Below, piece after piece: positions 1-10,079 of a DNA stretch of 64,000 nucleotides. This DNA comes from Aurelia coerulea (taxonomy: Eukaryota > Cnidaria > Scyphozoa > Semaeostomeae > Ulmaridae). The translations under genes were made by a program, and so were the position numbers. The stretch lies in contig CM076949.1 in the NCBI GenBank assembly GCA_039566865.1, positions 19,072,501-19,136,500 on the forward strand, written 5' to 3'. Every line of letters begins with the position of its first letter. Position 1 is the stretch's first letter. The notes below the pieces were generated by a model. It did no database searches, was not told the DNA's origin, and worked only from the letters and a program-made list of their open reading frames with translations.

Positions 1-257
1 GATTTTTCGCTCAAAATGATAACCTGTTCTAGAAAAAATTGGTTAAATGTATACTCAAAAACATGAAATTTGACCAAAAAACGACCCGATCTAGCAGAAA
101 ATTCCCCTTTGACATGTTTTGACAACCTGCTCTAGAAAAATTGCCTCATTTTGATACCCTGTGCTAGAAAAAATTGGTGAAAACGATACCCTTAAAAACG
201 GCACATCCCCGTCAGAAAATATACTAAGTACCCCCCCCCCCCCCCCCTGGGAGTATA
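1..257. mobile_element. Partial non-autonomous element, C-tract end
   Basis: The window opens inside this element. The interior is made of degenerate repeats of the form 'gataacctgttctagaaaaa', about 35-45 bp apart. They are followed by a subterminal block (ggcacatccccgtcag) and a long C tract ending near 250. The same subterminal block and C or G tract occur at 26264-26566 and, in variant form, at 12593-13019 and 47386-47818. The left end lies outside the window, so no target-site duplication can be tested. Confidence 0.6.
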
Positions 258-836
258 GCACACAATATGGGTAAATAATCTTGAAAACATAAGGCAAGGG
301 AAAGGGGTCTGCACATCACACATGTTATAAGCATATAAAACCCCTGATATCAACAGCAATAAGTTAGAATAAGATGATTTTTGTAGGTGGCTCTGACTTG
401 TGGTATGAAAAGTTAATCCTTCTTATGATAAGTAAGAGTTCATCTTTTAAAATTGCTAGTTCATAATCAATAAGTTTTGTTTTTATTATTGTTTGTTTAT
501 GTGCAATTTTATTATTTATTATTGTTTGTTTATGTGCAATCATAGAAATGTGTGCAATAACATAGCCAGATATATATTGTATGTAATGTATTGCATTTTG
601 ATATTCAATTCACATTTCATTTATTTATATTCCCTCTTCTTATCTACTGATTAATGTCAGGGTACTCAGCATCAGTGTTAAAATTGGAGTATATTACAAA
701 ATCACAATTTCAAGGATGTCAGTGAATGAATGGAAAATGGGGTGATAATATTCTCAGAGAGTCAGAGAAAGGGGGGTAATTTGGAAAGTTCTGTCAGAGA
801 TAGGGGGTATGAATTAAATTAGATGGACAATCATGA
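258..836. other. Unassigned AT-rich stretch
   Basis: No gene, RNA or delimited element was recognised. A short direct duplication (ttattattgtttgtttatgtgcaat) lies near 483-540. Around 740-800 there are G-rich runs resembling the interior of the CCCGG-ended elements (agagaaaggggggtaat). Confidence 0.5.
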
Positions 837-844
837 GGTACACC

Positions 845-1354
845 CCCGGGGGGACCACTTGGTACCTGATGTGTTATCATGCTCGTACAAATAAGCGCGG
901 GAAAGGGTGCCTTTCTTGAAAGTAGGCACGGACCCGCGCGGGCCCGTGTTTAGGGGTGCCAATTCGACCAACGTTTAAAAAAAGGGTGCACTTTCTGCAT
1001 TTGATAAATTTAAATTGTTCTACAATGATATTTTAGTCATGATTTATAAAAAATAATTCTTAACGAGTCAAAGAACTTCTCAGACCAGCATAAGATGGGG
1101 AAGGAAGTCGAGAGCATTTTCCTCCTCTTCAAATCACACCGGCAATATTAGCAAATTTGGTAACTGAATTGTCAGCTATTAGGGTACCTGAATAAGAGAA
1201 GTTCTATTTTGACACGGGAAAGGGTATGTTCTCATGAAAATTTTCCGCGATTAGGGTATGTATTTCGCTAAAACAGGTCAGCGTTTAGGGTGCAAATGTT
1301 AAGCCTTTGTACGAGCATGATACTATAGGAAAGTATAGGAGTGGTCCCCCCGGG
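845..1354. mobile_element. CCCGG-ended element with 8-bp TSD
   Basis: The ends are inverted: cccggggggaccactt on the left and agtggtccccccggg on the right. A further subterminal inverted pair follows (atcatgctcgtacaaa and tttgtacgagcatgat). The flanks carry an exact 8-bp duplication, ggtacacc, at 837-844 and 1355-1362. The interior holds scattered 'gggaaagggt' motifs and no coding potential. It is a non-autonomous DNA element; the superfamily is not established. Confidence 0.8.
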
Positions 1355-1362
1355 GGTACACC

Positions 1363-2103
1363 AGGTAGCAGGAGTGCAGGCACTGGCGTTTGCAGGCGTT
1401 GGTGCTATGTTAACAAAATGATTGTTCAGTCTGAACTGAAAACTCTTTTGGACTAAGAAATGTTGCCCTTAAAACAAATACTTAGATTTTACCCTCTTTA
1501 CCCCGTTAACTATCCTAAAATATAGGTGAAGGTGAATTTGTGGTTTTTTTTGCTTTGTTCTTTGCCTTGCGGAATTATGAGCCAAATGTTTATTAGGTTT
1601 GTGGAATTATGGGTCACATTTTTTCTGATGTGTGGATTTATGGGTCCAAATTTTGAACCAAAATGGCACGTCCCCATCCAAAACCTAGTTTAGTAACCCC
1701 CCCCCCAGGTGTGCGTAATTTGCAGCAAGTTTGCCACGCCCATTTTTAAGATAGTTTTCAGCTAATTTAGCGAACAAGGCCTATTTGGGCATAGATGGGT
1801 GAGAGCTTACTTCTTGCGCTTGGGATGACGGTGGCAAAATTTCACACACAAAGCTCTATGGGTTCTTGAGCTATGAGTTATTATTTTTTAACAACCATTT
1901 TCAGAGAATTCTGGCCAAAAGAAGCTAAGACATTGGCAAAATTCCGGGATGTTTCCTAAAATATCGAGGCAAAAACATACGTTTAGAGCCTCCTGATCCC
2001 CCTCCCCCCTAATTCAATGCTGAGAAGGTTGAATGGCGTGGCGTTTGATTAAAACAACACTGAAACAGGGGGAGCGGGGGGGGCATGTAATCACAGGCCG
2101 TAG
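1363..2103. other. Unassigned stretch
   Basis: No gene was recognised. There is a C tract near 1697-1707, preceded by a block (aaatggcacgtccccatcc) that matches the subterminal block of the G/C-tract elements. This is probably a decayed copy of that family covering about 1510-1710. Confidence 0.4.
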
Positions 2104-2105
2104 TA

Positions 2106-2525
2106 CACGTTTTTTTTTATAAGAAACTGGTTTATAAGAAACTAGTACTACGATGACCAAAAATTTAAGAAACTCTAGTACTACGCTCAAGAACAGGTTA
2201 AGAAACTCTAAAACTTTATTTCTGTATGTCTCTCTTATTCTATGTCTCTCTAACAAAGGTACATTCGTCTTTTCTTGACTTTTAACTGCAAAATTGGTAA
2301 ATTTTGCCTTGATGTGCATGGCTTCTTCTTGATGACAATGTCAATGCAAAATGTAAGCCCTTTCTCGAAAAGAAGGCTCAACTTCGAACAATAGCGCAAT
2401 TTTAGGCCCAAAAAATAAGAAACTAATTAAGAAACTTTTACTACTAAAACACCGAAATTTTCATGTGAAATTAAGAAACTTTTAGTACTAAGTGCTGATC
2501 CAAGTTTCTTATATAAAAAAACGTG
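2106..2525 (-). mobile_element. AAGAAAC element, family 1, 420-bp copy A
   Basis: The element is flanked by TA on both sides (2104-2105 and 2526-2527). The terminal inverted repeats are about 25 bp and begin cacgtttttt...ataagaaact. The body carries seven direct copies of (a/t)taagaaact and one inverted copy at the far end. It has the same length, 420 bp, as the copies at 41074-41493 (opposite orientation) and 55829-56248. This fits a TA-target (Tc1/mariner-type) non-autonomous element. Confidence 0.85.
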
Positions 2526-2656
2526 TAGTGCAATTTTGTGATTTGTCCCAAGTATCTTGGCCAAGATTGTAGGCTTATGCCAGGCAAGAGATTTGTAGGC
2601 TTATCAGATGAGGATGTTCACTCGAGAGGTTCAGCATATTCGACCATGGTGGCTTG

Positions 2657-2947
2657 CACATTTTTTTTTTATTTTCTTTTTTCATTTTTTAAGAAAGCTG
2701 GATCAGCACATAGTACTAAAAGTCTCTTATTTTCGCATGCAAATTTCGGTGTTTTAATATTATAAGTTCAGTCAAAATTTGATATTTACACACGCAATGC
2801 TGCGCAAACCGTGGTCTGCCGACTCTTATTCTAGGAATAAAATTTTAGAGTTTCTCATTGTTCTTGAACGCAGTACTAGAATTTCTTAAAACTTTGGTCA
2901 TCGTAGTACTAGTTTCTTATAAACCAGTTTCTTATAAGGAAAACGTG
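2657..2947 (+). mobile_element. AAGAAAC element, family 1, shortened copy B
   Basis: The right end (gtttcttataaggaaaacgtg followed by TA) and the blocks 'gatcagcacatagtactaaaagt' and 'gatatttacacacgcaatgc' match the family. The latter block is otherwise seen only in the copy at 41673-42095, so these two form a subfamily. The left end is degraded into T-rich sequence and the element is internally shortened. Confidence 0.7.
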
Positions 2948-2949
2948 TA

Positions 2950-3289
2950 GTGGAGGATTTACGAAAACCGCCGTTTAACTGACAAAAAATAATCAGTAAA
3001 CTGCTTTATCGCAAGTTCCCGAGATTGGAATGTCACACCCAAATTTTAAAACCAAATTATTGAACTTCAGGAGTCATGCGGTGAAAGTATTTACCAATTA
3101 GCTGGTCTCACCTCCTAGACTTTACGTGAGAATCCCTATTTCTAACCCCTCTGATTAGAGAATTAGAGATCAATCTTGGCTTTGCACGCATTTCCTCCCC
3201 ACGCTATCTATATCATCTACTAACATTTCAGTCAACAGCAACGGATCCCGGGGGACTCTTTTAACAAGATTTTGGCTGCGGTAGTGCCA
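2950..3289. other. Unassigned stretch downstream of the Patched-type exon
   Basis: I searched the minus strand here for the missing C-terminal exon of the Patched-like gene (a hydrophobic segment of the F-G-L-x-H-G type). I found nothing convincing. Confidence 0.4.
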
Positions 3290-3575
3290 CCCAATCAGCA
3301 AAAACATACCTGTTCCTCAATAATTTTTTTGGAAAATTTATAGCCGACTGTATAGCTATTTTTCAAAAATGACCTATTCATGGGTTTTTTTCCAAAAATA
3401 CAAAATCTGATACCATTCTTTATACCAATATTGTAAAAATTGATAACATTCCTAATACCAAAACTGGGAAAATTCATACCGTTCCTTGTACCAAACTCGT
3501 AAAAATCGATGCCTGTTCCGAAGGCACGCCCCCAATACCCAAAATAAATATAATGAATGCCCCCCCCCCCTTCAA
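3290..3575. mobile_element. Decayed C-tract element in the Patched-like intron
   Basis: The sequence is a run of degenerate units of about 33 bp, each containing 'ataccattc' or 'ataccaaa', and ends in a C tract at about 3558-3569. The organisation resembles the other C/G-tract elements in the window. It lies just beyond the splice donor of the Patched-like exon. No clear target-site duplication was found. Confidence 0.45.
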
Positions 3576-3625
3576 CTCCCTGCAACGGATGGCACAGTTA
3601 CAAAATTTTCCATAGTTTTTCTTAC

Positions 3626-6124
3626 CTGGAAGATTGTTGATGATGAAAAGCCTGTCAGCGACATTCCAATGAAAGTGCTTGAGCCTCCTAGAAGTACACT
3701 TCCTCCTACTGTTGAAAGAGCCTCGATGATGCGCTTGTCCACTGTATCTTCTCTGGATGTAACAAAGGCATGCGCAATGTGAGTACTGTAGTCAACGGAA
3801 AAGCCAACAGCCATCACGATATTGATCATCGATATTGCATTGAGTTGCACATCCCACACATACATCAGTCCAAATAATTCGAGGACAAGAGCGACGAAGC
3901 TCAATAGGATGATGAAGATGATGAGAGGATGAATACAAAATGGAATCAACATTACCATAATCACAATTGAAACAAAAATTAGATTATTGATTATCTCTTG
4001 CTGAACGACAGCATATTGTTCGAAGTAGAGGAATGGATCAGCTGCAACTGTTACCTTAAGTTTGCTGCGTTTTTTTAGTGCATCACGAAGCTTTAACATG
4101 GCGTCTTTACGGAAGACTGCGTCCGTATTATCCTTCAAGAAGACAATTGCACGGCTTGCTTCTATCTCTCCTTTATCGTTCATAATCACGTCGACGTTGT
4201 GTTGGCTGTATATGTACTGATTTAAGAACTTTGATAATGCTTTCTTGAACTTTGGGCCATTACTATCTATTCGAAACATAGTGGTAAATTGCTCAAAGTA
4301 ATGAACCCATGTGAAGTTTCTTGACAAGTAATATCCAGTGTCATAAGCAATTGATGCTAATTTTTTAATTTCTTTTCTGGTGTTAGGGTCTGAATAATCG
4401 AGTTTCGTTGTTATCTGTATATCAACTGGGATTGTTTGTGGGAAGTTGGCAGTGAATTCGTCAAGATAATTTGAATAGTATGATCCCTTGAGGGCTAGAG
4501 CTTTGCGACTGAATTGGTTATCGACATTAATGCATCCAAAGATTCCGACTCCGACTAAAACTAAAGTTAATATGCAAACGAAAATCTTGGCTGGCTTCTT
4601 CAGCAACCTTTCGCCATATCTTTGCATCCATTTTGACGAGAAAGAGAAATTATTAGGCAATCTGAAGCACGTTCTGTCACGGACTGGCATCGTAGGACAG
4701 CAGTCACTTCTGTTTCTGTATATTCTAAGCGAGTCAAATGTGAGAAAAGCTACAAATAATGAAATCTGCAATAAAAACTCGATCGATATGCAAACTGCTG
4801 TGAAGATGCAGAAGTATCTTAAAGCTGGGAATGCGCTTGTAGCGCTTACAAAGAAAGCAACCATATCAGTGACAGTGGTCATCGTTATTGTAGCACCAAC
4901 TTTAGATAAGGCAAATGCAACACGATTTGATGGGATGTTGTCCTTTGATTGTCTGTCAAACTCATCACAAATTATAAACATGTCATCTATGCCGATGCTC
5001 AAAACAAGGAATGGCACTATTCCAACAAGGCCTATAAAAGGAACACCCATAGCAGATGTGAAGCCAATTCCTGCTAGAATACCAAGCCCAGTTGAGAGTA
5101 CTCCGAGCAATGCTAACCAGGTATGACCACGTACGGGGTTGATGAATTTGGCGAGCATAAAGCAGGAGAATGTAATCATGATCGTAAATGTAATGCTGAT
5201 CAAGGGAATGCCACTCGTTGAGCTGTCACTGATTGAATCATCTAGGCTTCTTTCACTTGAGTATGATAATGTGTTGTATTTTAGCTGCTTACTGACTTTT
5301 TGCATTGTGTCAATGAAATCCTTCTCCCACTTCAAAATAGGCTTCCTCTCTAATGCGCTTTCGCCTTGCTTCATATAAACCAAAACTCGAAGTGCATCTG
5401 CAGAAACCTGCCAAGCTGATCTGTTCATCTTGAAGTTGGTTAGGCCATAATTCACATTGAATACGGCGGCTCGTCCATTTGACATAACACGCCGTGTTGA
5501 TCTTAAAGCATAGTAAAACCTCCAAAAAATAGCTGTTCGAGTTTCTGCCTTGTTTCGTAATAGTTCGAGCGGATTCATCATAGAACATTTAACATCTTTG
5601 TCAAACAAATTGTCTGCTCCCTTCAAGAATAGTTGCCGTTCTTTACATAGTTCCTGGTACCCACTGATGTTCATAGTCTTGCGTATCAGCCACAAGGCTT
5701 CCTTTAAGTTGAACTCCGATAAAATGTTTGATCCATTCTTCGGAAGAAGAATGATTTCCTCAGTTCTTGTGTTGAATGAGTTGAGAAAAAACGGTTTACC
5801 AAGCAATAAAGCATTCTCTGAAAGTGAATTTTCTGGAACGAACAGCTTTGAAGTACGTGACTCAAAACTGATATTAACCAATCCGACAGCACAAAGAATA
5901 ACTCCAAAAATGGCAAAAAGTATCGTCTTCTTTGGATTCGTCGCAACTTTTCTTCCAATGACTTCAAAGAAGGCTTCAAGACGAGAAAGATAGCTCCGCA
6001 ACAATACCACATATTGGTTCCAAATATCCGAAAGGATATTAGGCTCTTTAAATCGCACAATGTGTTCTTCATCAGTTTCCTTCATCAGTTTCTTTTTTTC
6101 GTTGTCTCCGTCAGTTACTTCCAT
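3626..6124 (-). CDS. PTCHD3-like: Patched domain-containing protein 3-like, large exon (partial)
   Basis: The exon encodes 833 residues from an ATG in good context (aagATGg) at 6124. An N-terminal membrane helix lies at about 67-87. A sterol-sensing-type bundle spans about 303-465 and contains the GIDD motif (378-381), followed by a second luminal domain. A second helix bundle at about 710-830 contains GFSVDYSTHIAHAF (about 774-787), a signature of the Patched-related branch of the RND permease family. Family members are multi-pass membrane proteins that transport or sense sterols or lipids; the substrate here is unknown. The coding part stops at Gln833, at a consensus donor (ccag|gtaag, plus-strand 3626/3625). 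The open frame beyond that, to 3572, is intron read-through. The last helices and C-terminal tail must lie in a further exon that I could not find. No frameshift or stop is visible, so it looks functional. Assignment to PTCHD3 rather than another Patched-related protein is inference. Confidence 0.9.
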
Positions 6125-7117
6125 CTTGACTCTGACAGTTGACCTACACGTAAGGATACATTTGTACAGTGGTGGAGTTCACCAGTTTCCTTTCAATTAA
6201 ATACACAGCTCAGTTCAGATTGAAAGCGATTTTCTTGACGCATGCTAAACAAAGCTCATGTTTTATGGGACACCCCCGTCCAAGTGCATCGGCACTGTCT
6301 ACCCCGGGGCTTTCCCCCGAACGAAATGAAGTGAAATCTTCGCCACACGAAATGCGAATCTCCCCGGCACAAACTGACGAACGTACACTTCCCAAAAACA
6401 TTTCCACGGTGACACCATTCCAGCCAAGCATTATGCAGCCCTCAATACAAATTTGAAGCTTCTCGGTAAACATTTACCGTGTTTTTCGATCGATCCCAGC
6501 GAGCATCTCACCTCCCACCGGGGCATTTAGACGGGGATGTCATTGTGTTGCAGTTTAAAAGCTTGACCATTTCGTTCGCGGTCAACATGACCTGAACATT
6601 TCTTTCATAACTGGTTAGATTATAATAACCAAACTGTTGTCAGGGCCTTTTTAACATTAGAAATGGTGGGGCAATTGCCCCCCCCGATCCCTAGACTTTG
6701 TCGCCCAGTCTCGAAATATTTGACCCCAGAAAATTATCCCTTATTTCAAGTAAGTTATTTTCAGAAAATAAGCTATTGCCGCCACTACTGCGTAGGCAGC
6801 CTGCAAAAGCCATGTGTAAATGAATGGAATACGATAACAGGACTTGTTGGGGAGATGAAGTGCTGACGCTATTGTTTTGATACATTGTGATTCAGCTTTG
6901 TTGAGAGCGAACTGACGTTGGGGCTCACGTTGTCATGCACATCGCTGCTTTTGTTTCTTCCCTTGCTCTCAACCGTCAAGCTAATTTGCATATTACGTAA
7001 GTGACGTAAATAGTTACTGCGCATGCGATCTGGAGCCCTTTCTAGGGGATTCCTCGAGGCTTTCAACTTAGCCTGTTCGTATCCCCACCCCAACAAGGAC
7101 TGTTTACCACCAAGACA
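6125..7117. other. Upstream region of the Patched-like gene
   Basis: This is the 5' flank of the minus-strand gene and probably holds its promoter and 5' UTR. It is less AT-rich than the surroundings around 6240-6560. I could not identify a transcription start or a TATA box. A short palindrome (ggggcaattgcccc) lies at 6668-6681. Confidence 0.4.
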
Positions 7118-7119
7118 CT

Positions 7120-7224
7120 AGACTTGCCCCAAGTCTATCTCTTCCGTCCGTCTACCGTTCCCTTTTTACGGTAGTTCCTGGATCCGCTATTTCATGGATC
7201 TACCATTCCAACATTCCGTCAAGA
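7120..7224 (+). repeat. Single arm of a palindromic repeat
   Basis: The blocks gacttgccccaagtctatct, ccgttccctttt, ggtagttcctggatccgc and ccattccaacattccg occur here in the same order as in the hairpin at 57954-58104. There they are present twice in inverted orientation. This copy has one arm only. Confidence 0.65.
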
Positions 7225-7784
7225 GAGCTCGAGAGATATATCACTCCCTTTGTTCTGCCAAGTTAAATCTGTAGGAAATTTGATCACTGTTTTTCAACCT
7301 TTTTGGGCAGTCTGCAGGCCAAAAAATTTCAGGAAATCGTTAACATATCGATAAATTGGCATCAGAAAAATCTACAAAAAATAACCCAGAATATTATAGG
7401 GTATTGACAAAAGATTAAATCAAAAATAACTAAAATTGGCCTAGTGTGTGATTTATCCTGGCCTGCTGAAAGTGGGAACTTTTTTCTGGCTCACCCGGTA
7501 TGTTAAATATCAAATAATTATTACACAACACTCTTGACAAAGTATTCTTATCCTGTTGTAGTTTGATTTTAGCTAGCCTGTTTGATATATATTTGGATTC
7601 GTAAATTTCCTATTTTTCTCCAGGATCTCCCAGCATAAAATGCCCTTTCAGCAATCCACAGAAGGGCGTTGCCAAAAGAAAGGAAGGTTTTTGACCAAAG
7701 AATTTCGGACCCCCAAGCACTCTACGTCTTCGGCGCAAATAAGTGCCCCCCTCTCCCCGATCTGAAAACGCTCCTACGGGCCTG
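7225..7784. other. Unassigned stretch
   Basis: No gene was recognised. A 'gctcacccggtatgtt' block at about 7490 resembles the end of the element at 18598-19199. The segment ending 'cgctcctacgggcctg' near 7783 resembles one end of a CAGG-type element, but no partner end or duplication was found. Confidence 0.35.
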
Positions 7785-7865
7785 TTTTTAGCTTGCTTTC
7801 TAGCCAATCGCTAACACTGGCACTTAATTTTTTAGCTTGCTTTTTTAGCCAATCGCTAACAGTGT
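7785..7865. repeat. 44-bp tandem duplication
   Basis: The block 'tttagcttgctttctagcc' plus 'aatcgctaacactg' is repeated at once, with small differences, starting near 7829. Confidence 0.7.
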
Positions 7866-8003
7866 TATCTAATCATGTATATGTATTTATTGGACTTGTA
7901 TTAGTTTTAGTAGTTGGATTGGATTAGCTAGTGTAGTAATTATTTTTAATTTTTACTGTACATAGCTATGTAACGCCAACTTTAAATAAATTGATTATTA
8001 TAA
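7866..8003 (+). mobile_element. LINE 3' end remnant
   Basis: The end (agctatgtaacgccaacttt, then aaataaattgattattataa) closely matches 61897-61930 (agctatgtaagttgccaact, then ttaaataaaatgataataat). Both look like the 3' UTR and short tandem tail of the same non-LTR retrotransposon family. No coding sequence remains here. Confidence 0.5.
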
Positions 8004-9169
8004 GCACCACCATCTTCAGAAATTTTTTTGAATAAACACTCCTTAGGTTGGCTCAGAATGCTTCTCTCGATTCAATGATTACCAATGTGAAAAATGAAAA
8101 TATTACAATTTTGTGATATTTGTTCTATAACCCTATTCCACGTGGGGTCTTTGCATTCACTCCTCACGTGGGGGGGGGGATCCAAAACCAATAGAGTTAC
8201 GAAGTTGTAACTTGGTAGATAGTATCTCCAATCTATTGTGCATCTGATTAAGTAATTAGATTCCAATTAGTCACGTGACCTGTTGCTAGGCAACTAATTA
8301 TATTGAGACCAGTCTGCAATAAGCTTCTGTATGGGAATAATATATTATCCAATATTTCTAAGAAAACAAAGTTTATCCTAATAAATGATTTATATTCTAG
8401 TATAGCAATATGTTTTCTCGCAAAAGACTGTATTTATCTTTAATTTTTCACATATCTATTCAAACAATGACGTCATAAAGATCTATGACGTCATTGTTCT
8501 AAAAAACTATAAATGTTAATGAAAATTAACATACTATATATCATATGAAAGGTCTTGACAAGAGCAATTCAATGAGACTAATTAGAACAAAATCAAACAA
8601 AGATTCACCAAATTAGAAGCAATTTACTGTTTTCTTTTGTTACCTCTCTCCAAATAAGGGCAATTGATGGTCATGTGACACATCAAATTGGAAAAAAAAT
8701 TTCAAAATATTGTAGGTAATTAAATTTTAGGAAAAGTCAGTAAGTATCAGCCCTCTAACTGCAATGGTTTAAGCACTGCATAGCAATGTTTGGTTGGGGG
8801 GCCATAATGGCCCCCCCCAGGTGGAATAGGGATAAAGTAACGTCAGTTATAAAATTTTTGGGACATCAGCCTTTACATCGGCTTAGACCGACTCTCCCAG
8901 CCTTGGAAATTCAATTTCCCCATGTTCTTATGTTTTCAAATAACCTTCCTCGATTTTTCCGGATTTTTCTCTCGAAACTTCCTCCAAATTAGGTTTGTGG
9001 GTGTGTTGTGTTTTGGCATCTCTGGAAATAGCGTAATCTCCGAAGGAAATTTCGGAAATTTCAAAGCATCCCACATCAACGTGACGCTTATGCTAGCAGT
9101 TGTTGGTGTTATTTATCCAAGTGAAAGCGTAATGGTGTGCGAAGACCCAAAGGAAAGCCTCTTGTTGTA
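8004..9169. other. Unassigned AT-rich stretch
   Basis: No gene was recognised. It contains the CRE-type palindrome at 8463-8498, listed separately, and a short G/C hairpin (gggggccataatggcccccc) near 8796-8816. Confidence 0.4.
8463..8498. promoter_or_regulatory. Inverted pair of CRE-type sites
   Basis: Two perfect TGACGTCA octamers (8468-8475 and 8486-8493) form the arms of a 36-bp near-perfect palindrome with aacaat and attgtt outside them. TGACGTCA is the cAMP-response element bound by CREB/ATF factors. No gene start is visible within 1 kb, so regulatory use is unproven. Confidence 0.4.
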
Positions 9170-9177
9170 CACACTAT

Positions 9178-9615
9178 CAGGGCCGTCGAGAGCCAGCTAG
9201 GGCCCTGGAGCGATTCTTAGGATCGGGCCTCAAAGGGGGGTTTGGGGGCGAAGCCCCCAAGAAAATTCTCCGGGACCACGCCCTCCAGACTCTCGGAGAA
9301 TGAGGGAAACGCCCTTTTTAAGAAAACTAGTTTAGAAAAATTGATTAGATTTTCCATGAAAAAGTTATTAAGGACGCGGTATTTACGGTAAACAGTGAAG
9401 AGATTCGCTTTTACGAGGTGACTTTGAGAGCACGGACACAAAAATATTAAAACTATTTACTTATGTCAATGTTAGGCAGGTAGATGGCCATAAAGGTTGC
9501 TGTTAAGATATTTTACAGCAATAACTAATTTTTGTCGAACGATATTTTTACGGGCCCCTTCGAGGCCCGGGCCCCGGACCTTTTACCCCCTCCAACCCCC
9601 CTCTCGACGGTCCTG
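9178..9615. mobile_element. hAT-like non-autonomous element, TSD cacactat
   Basis: The terminal inverted repeats are cagggccgtcgagag and ctctcgacggtcctg. The exact 8-bp duplication cacactat flanks both ends (9170-9177, 9616-9623). CAGG ends with 8-bp duplications are typical of hAT elements. The subterminal block 'gaccacgccct' is shared with the elements at 15940, 21652 and 42307. No transposase is present. Confidence 0.88.
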
Positions 9616-9712
9616 CACACTATGACAGGGGCCGCAATGGGATTGGGAGTGCTTGGGGCCGCAATGAAAGAAACGAATTAATTTTCTTGATATGAATTAA
9701 CGATAATCAAGT

Positions 9713-9795
9713 GGGTGGCCGCTGGCAGCTTTGCTTGGTGTTGCGGGGACCCTTTAGTCAGTCGGCAAAGAACCTCGTGGGTAAAACACTTAGTG
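9713..9795 (+). repeat. Dispersed repeat, copy 1
   Basis: About 75 bp, from cagctttgcttggtgttgcg to gggtaaaacacttagt, are nearly identical to 12270-12345. The near identity over a 2.5-kb distance suggests recent mobility or local duplication. A shorter piece (gcaaagaacctcgtg) recurs near 42106. Confidence 0.75.
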
Positions 9796-9834
9796 ACGAA
9801 TTGCTTCCATGGTGTTGTTCCGTATCCAACACAG

Positions 9835-9977
9835 CGAGGGGCAATTCACTCCTAAAAAATCTCGTACACTGTTGGCAAAAATCCTTTTGTTTTCAAGAAA
9901 AATCCATAAAAAATCTGTAAAAATCCTTTTGTTCTAAAAATCTCGTACGCTTTTTTGAATGAGTGATTTGCCCCTCG
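9835..9977. mobile_element. CGAGGGGC-ended element, TSD caacacag
   Basis: The ends are cgaggggcaattcactcc and its imperfect inverse gagtgatttgcccctcg. An exact 8-bp duplication, caacacag, lies at 9827-9834 and 9978-9985. The interior contains two copies each of aaaatccttttgtt and aaaatctcgtac. A second copy lies at 60909-61053. Confidence 0.88.
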
Positions 9978-10079
9978 CAACACAGAACTGTGTACGAATC
10001 TACCCAAGTACGAATCTACCACATAAAGTGTTTCTATTTTTCAATTATCATTCATTATGTAATGCATGTTTGACTGAAT

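Noticed and set aside
4488..5993. Plus-strand frames of 79-212 codons opposite the Patched-like exon
   Set aside because: They are antisense shadows of a well-supported 833-codon exon, with no recognisable domain.
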